From positions 1-35,053 of the forward strand of contig PBAS01000077.1 of the NCBI GenBank assembly GCA_002716625.1: a stretch of 35,053 nucleotides of DNA, given 5' to 3'. The stretch comes from Phycisphaeraceae bacterium (GTDB lineage: Bacteria; Planctomycetota; Phycisphaerae; Phycisphaerales; Phycisphaeraceae). Made by a program: the position numbers and the translations under genes. How positions within the stretch are numbered: position 1 is the stretch's first letter; every line of letters begins with the position of its first letter. Of the stretch, positions 34,362 through 35,053 are shown in pieces. The notes below the pieces were generated by a model. The model worked only from the letters and a program-made list of their open reading frames with translations. It ran no database searches and was not told the DNA's origin.

Positions 34362-34402
34362 GACATTTAATGGCGCTTGTGCACTGATAATAAGGAGGCA
34401 CT

Positions 34403-35053
34403 ATGCAACTATCCGCAAAGTTCACGTTGGGGGCGGTGCTGGCGATGACGCCATTGGCTGTGGCTCAGACTCCGCCACCCAGTGATGCGACCGATTCAAA
34501 GAGCGTGATTAATTATTTTCAGATGTTCTTTATCACCGGTGACCTGTTGGGTCAGATCATCATCATTGTTCTATTTCTCATGTCACTGTTTACAATCGCT
34601 TATGTGATGAAACTCATGATCGACTATCGGCGGACAACAATGATTCCGATGGAACTTCATGGTCAACTCCAGAAGATGTTGGCGGCCAAGAAATTCCAGA
34701 AAGCCATTGATCAGTCAGCGAAAGACCCTTCTTATCTGGCTAAACTTGTAAGCAGCGCACTCAGTCAGGCAAGTCATGGTTACAACGCCATGCTGCATGC
34801 ACTGGAGGAACAGTCTGATGCCCAAACCAGCCGTATGCTGCGCCCAATTGAGTATCTCAATGTTATCGGGAATATTTCACCCATGATGGGTCTGTTCGGC
34901 ACCGTTTATGGCATGATCGTTGCCTTCCAAAAGCTCGTGGGTACCACCGGTAGGCCTGAACCCCAGGAGCTGGCTGCGGGGATTTCCACCGCTTTGGTGA
35001 CTACGTTTTGGGGTTTGGTCGTAGCGATTCCAGCCCTGGCGGGTTATGCCTTG
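34403..35053 (+). CDS. MotA/TolQ/ExbB family proton channel (cut by window end)
   Basis: 217 residues are visible and the frame runs off the end with no stop. It opens with a signal-like segment (FTLGAVLAMTPLAVAQ), then a first span (about 46-68, GQIIIIVLFLMSLFTIAYVM), a cytosolic helical part, and two more spans: NISPMMGLFGTVYGMIVAF and TALVTTFWGLVVAIPALAG. The L-G-x-x-G-T-V-x-G-M and A-L-x-T-T-x-x-G-L-x-x-A-I-P patterns are the family signature. AAGGAGG lies six bases before the ATG. An ExbD-like partner is expected just beyond the window. Confidence 0.93.
   Translation, partial: MQLSAKFTLGAVLAMTPLAVAQTPPPSDATDSKSVINYFQMFFITGDLLGQIIIIVLFLMSLFTIAYVMKLMIDYRRTTMIPMELHGQLQKMLAAKKFQKAIDQSAKDPSYLAKLVSSALSQASHGYNAMLHALEEQSDAQTSRMLRPIEYLNVIGNISPMMGLFGTVYGMIVAFQKLVGTTGRPEPQELAAGISTALVTTFWGLVVAIPALAGYAL

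Noticed and set aside
1..35053. CRISPR arrays, insertion sequences, prophage or integrated element (tRNA-associated)
   Set aside because: No regular short repeats, transposase, integrase or direct-repeat attachment pair was seen; the damaged tRNA end has no second copy elsewhere in the window that I could find.

Overview
The window reads as a chromosomal segment of a planctomycete, most likely of the Phycisphaerae type. This is inferred from gene content: a pseudopilin-like frame with the H-x9-DG ending common in Planctomycetota and relatives, a PqqD-like protein next to an unrecognised partner, a FlgI-like lipoprotein with HEAT-like repeats, a VWA/TPR/ExbB locus, and short operons broken by frequent strand switches. 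Base composition looks balanced. I see no insertion sequence, phage, CRISPR array, rRNA or plasmid function.

Layout. 1-4237 is mostly minus strand: pgk and rpe (4-bp overlap), then a tRNA-Gln-like gene with a damaged acceptor stem and a terminator; a YgfZ/GcvT-like gene faces a metallophosphoesterase. 4520-9727 is plus strand: a family 9 glycosyltransferase, a two-gene unit (unknown 340-residue protein plus PqqD-like protein), dprA and hisD. 9781-11040 is minus: a PH-domain membrane protein and hypoxanthine phosphoribosyltransferase. 11157-19833 is plus: FlgI-like/HEAT lipoprotein, smc, an unknown 177-residue protein, and a four-carbon acid sugar kinase next to a PdxA-family dehydrogenase. 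20127-25995 is a complete mrpABCDEFG Na+/H+ antiporter operon. Then come a HIT protein (+), a PilZ protein (-) and a CobA-HemD fusion (+). 28720-32022 is minus: a broken pseudopilin, an RRM protein, flgM and folP. 32221 to the end is plus: VWA membrane protein, TPR-like secreted protein and an ExbB/TolQ/MotA protein cut by the window edge.

Functions. Most genes are housekeeping: glycolysis and pentose phosphate, histidine, folate, tetrahydropyrrole and purine salvage, DNA uptake and chromosome segregation. The Mrp operon suggests a sodium-rich or alkaline habitat. FlgM implies a flagellar sigma-28 system elsewhere in the genome.

The least explained signals are RNA-level and small-scale: a nested three-way-junction inverted repeat filling the mrpC-mrpD gap, an SD-sequestering hairpin plus 13-codon frame before the unknown/PqqD pair, a folded leader before the RRM gene, a pseudopilin read in one frame through a single TGA with no usable start, and the degraded tRNA-Gln. 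At protein level the strongest candidates for an undescribed system are the 340-residue protein/PqqD pair and the VWA/TPR/ExbB locus.
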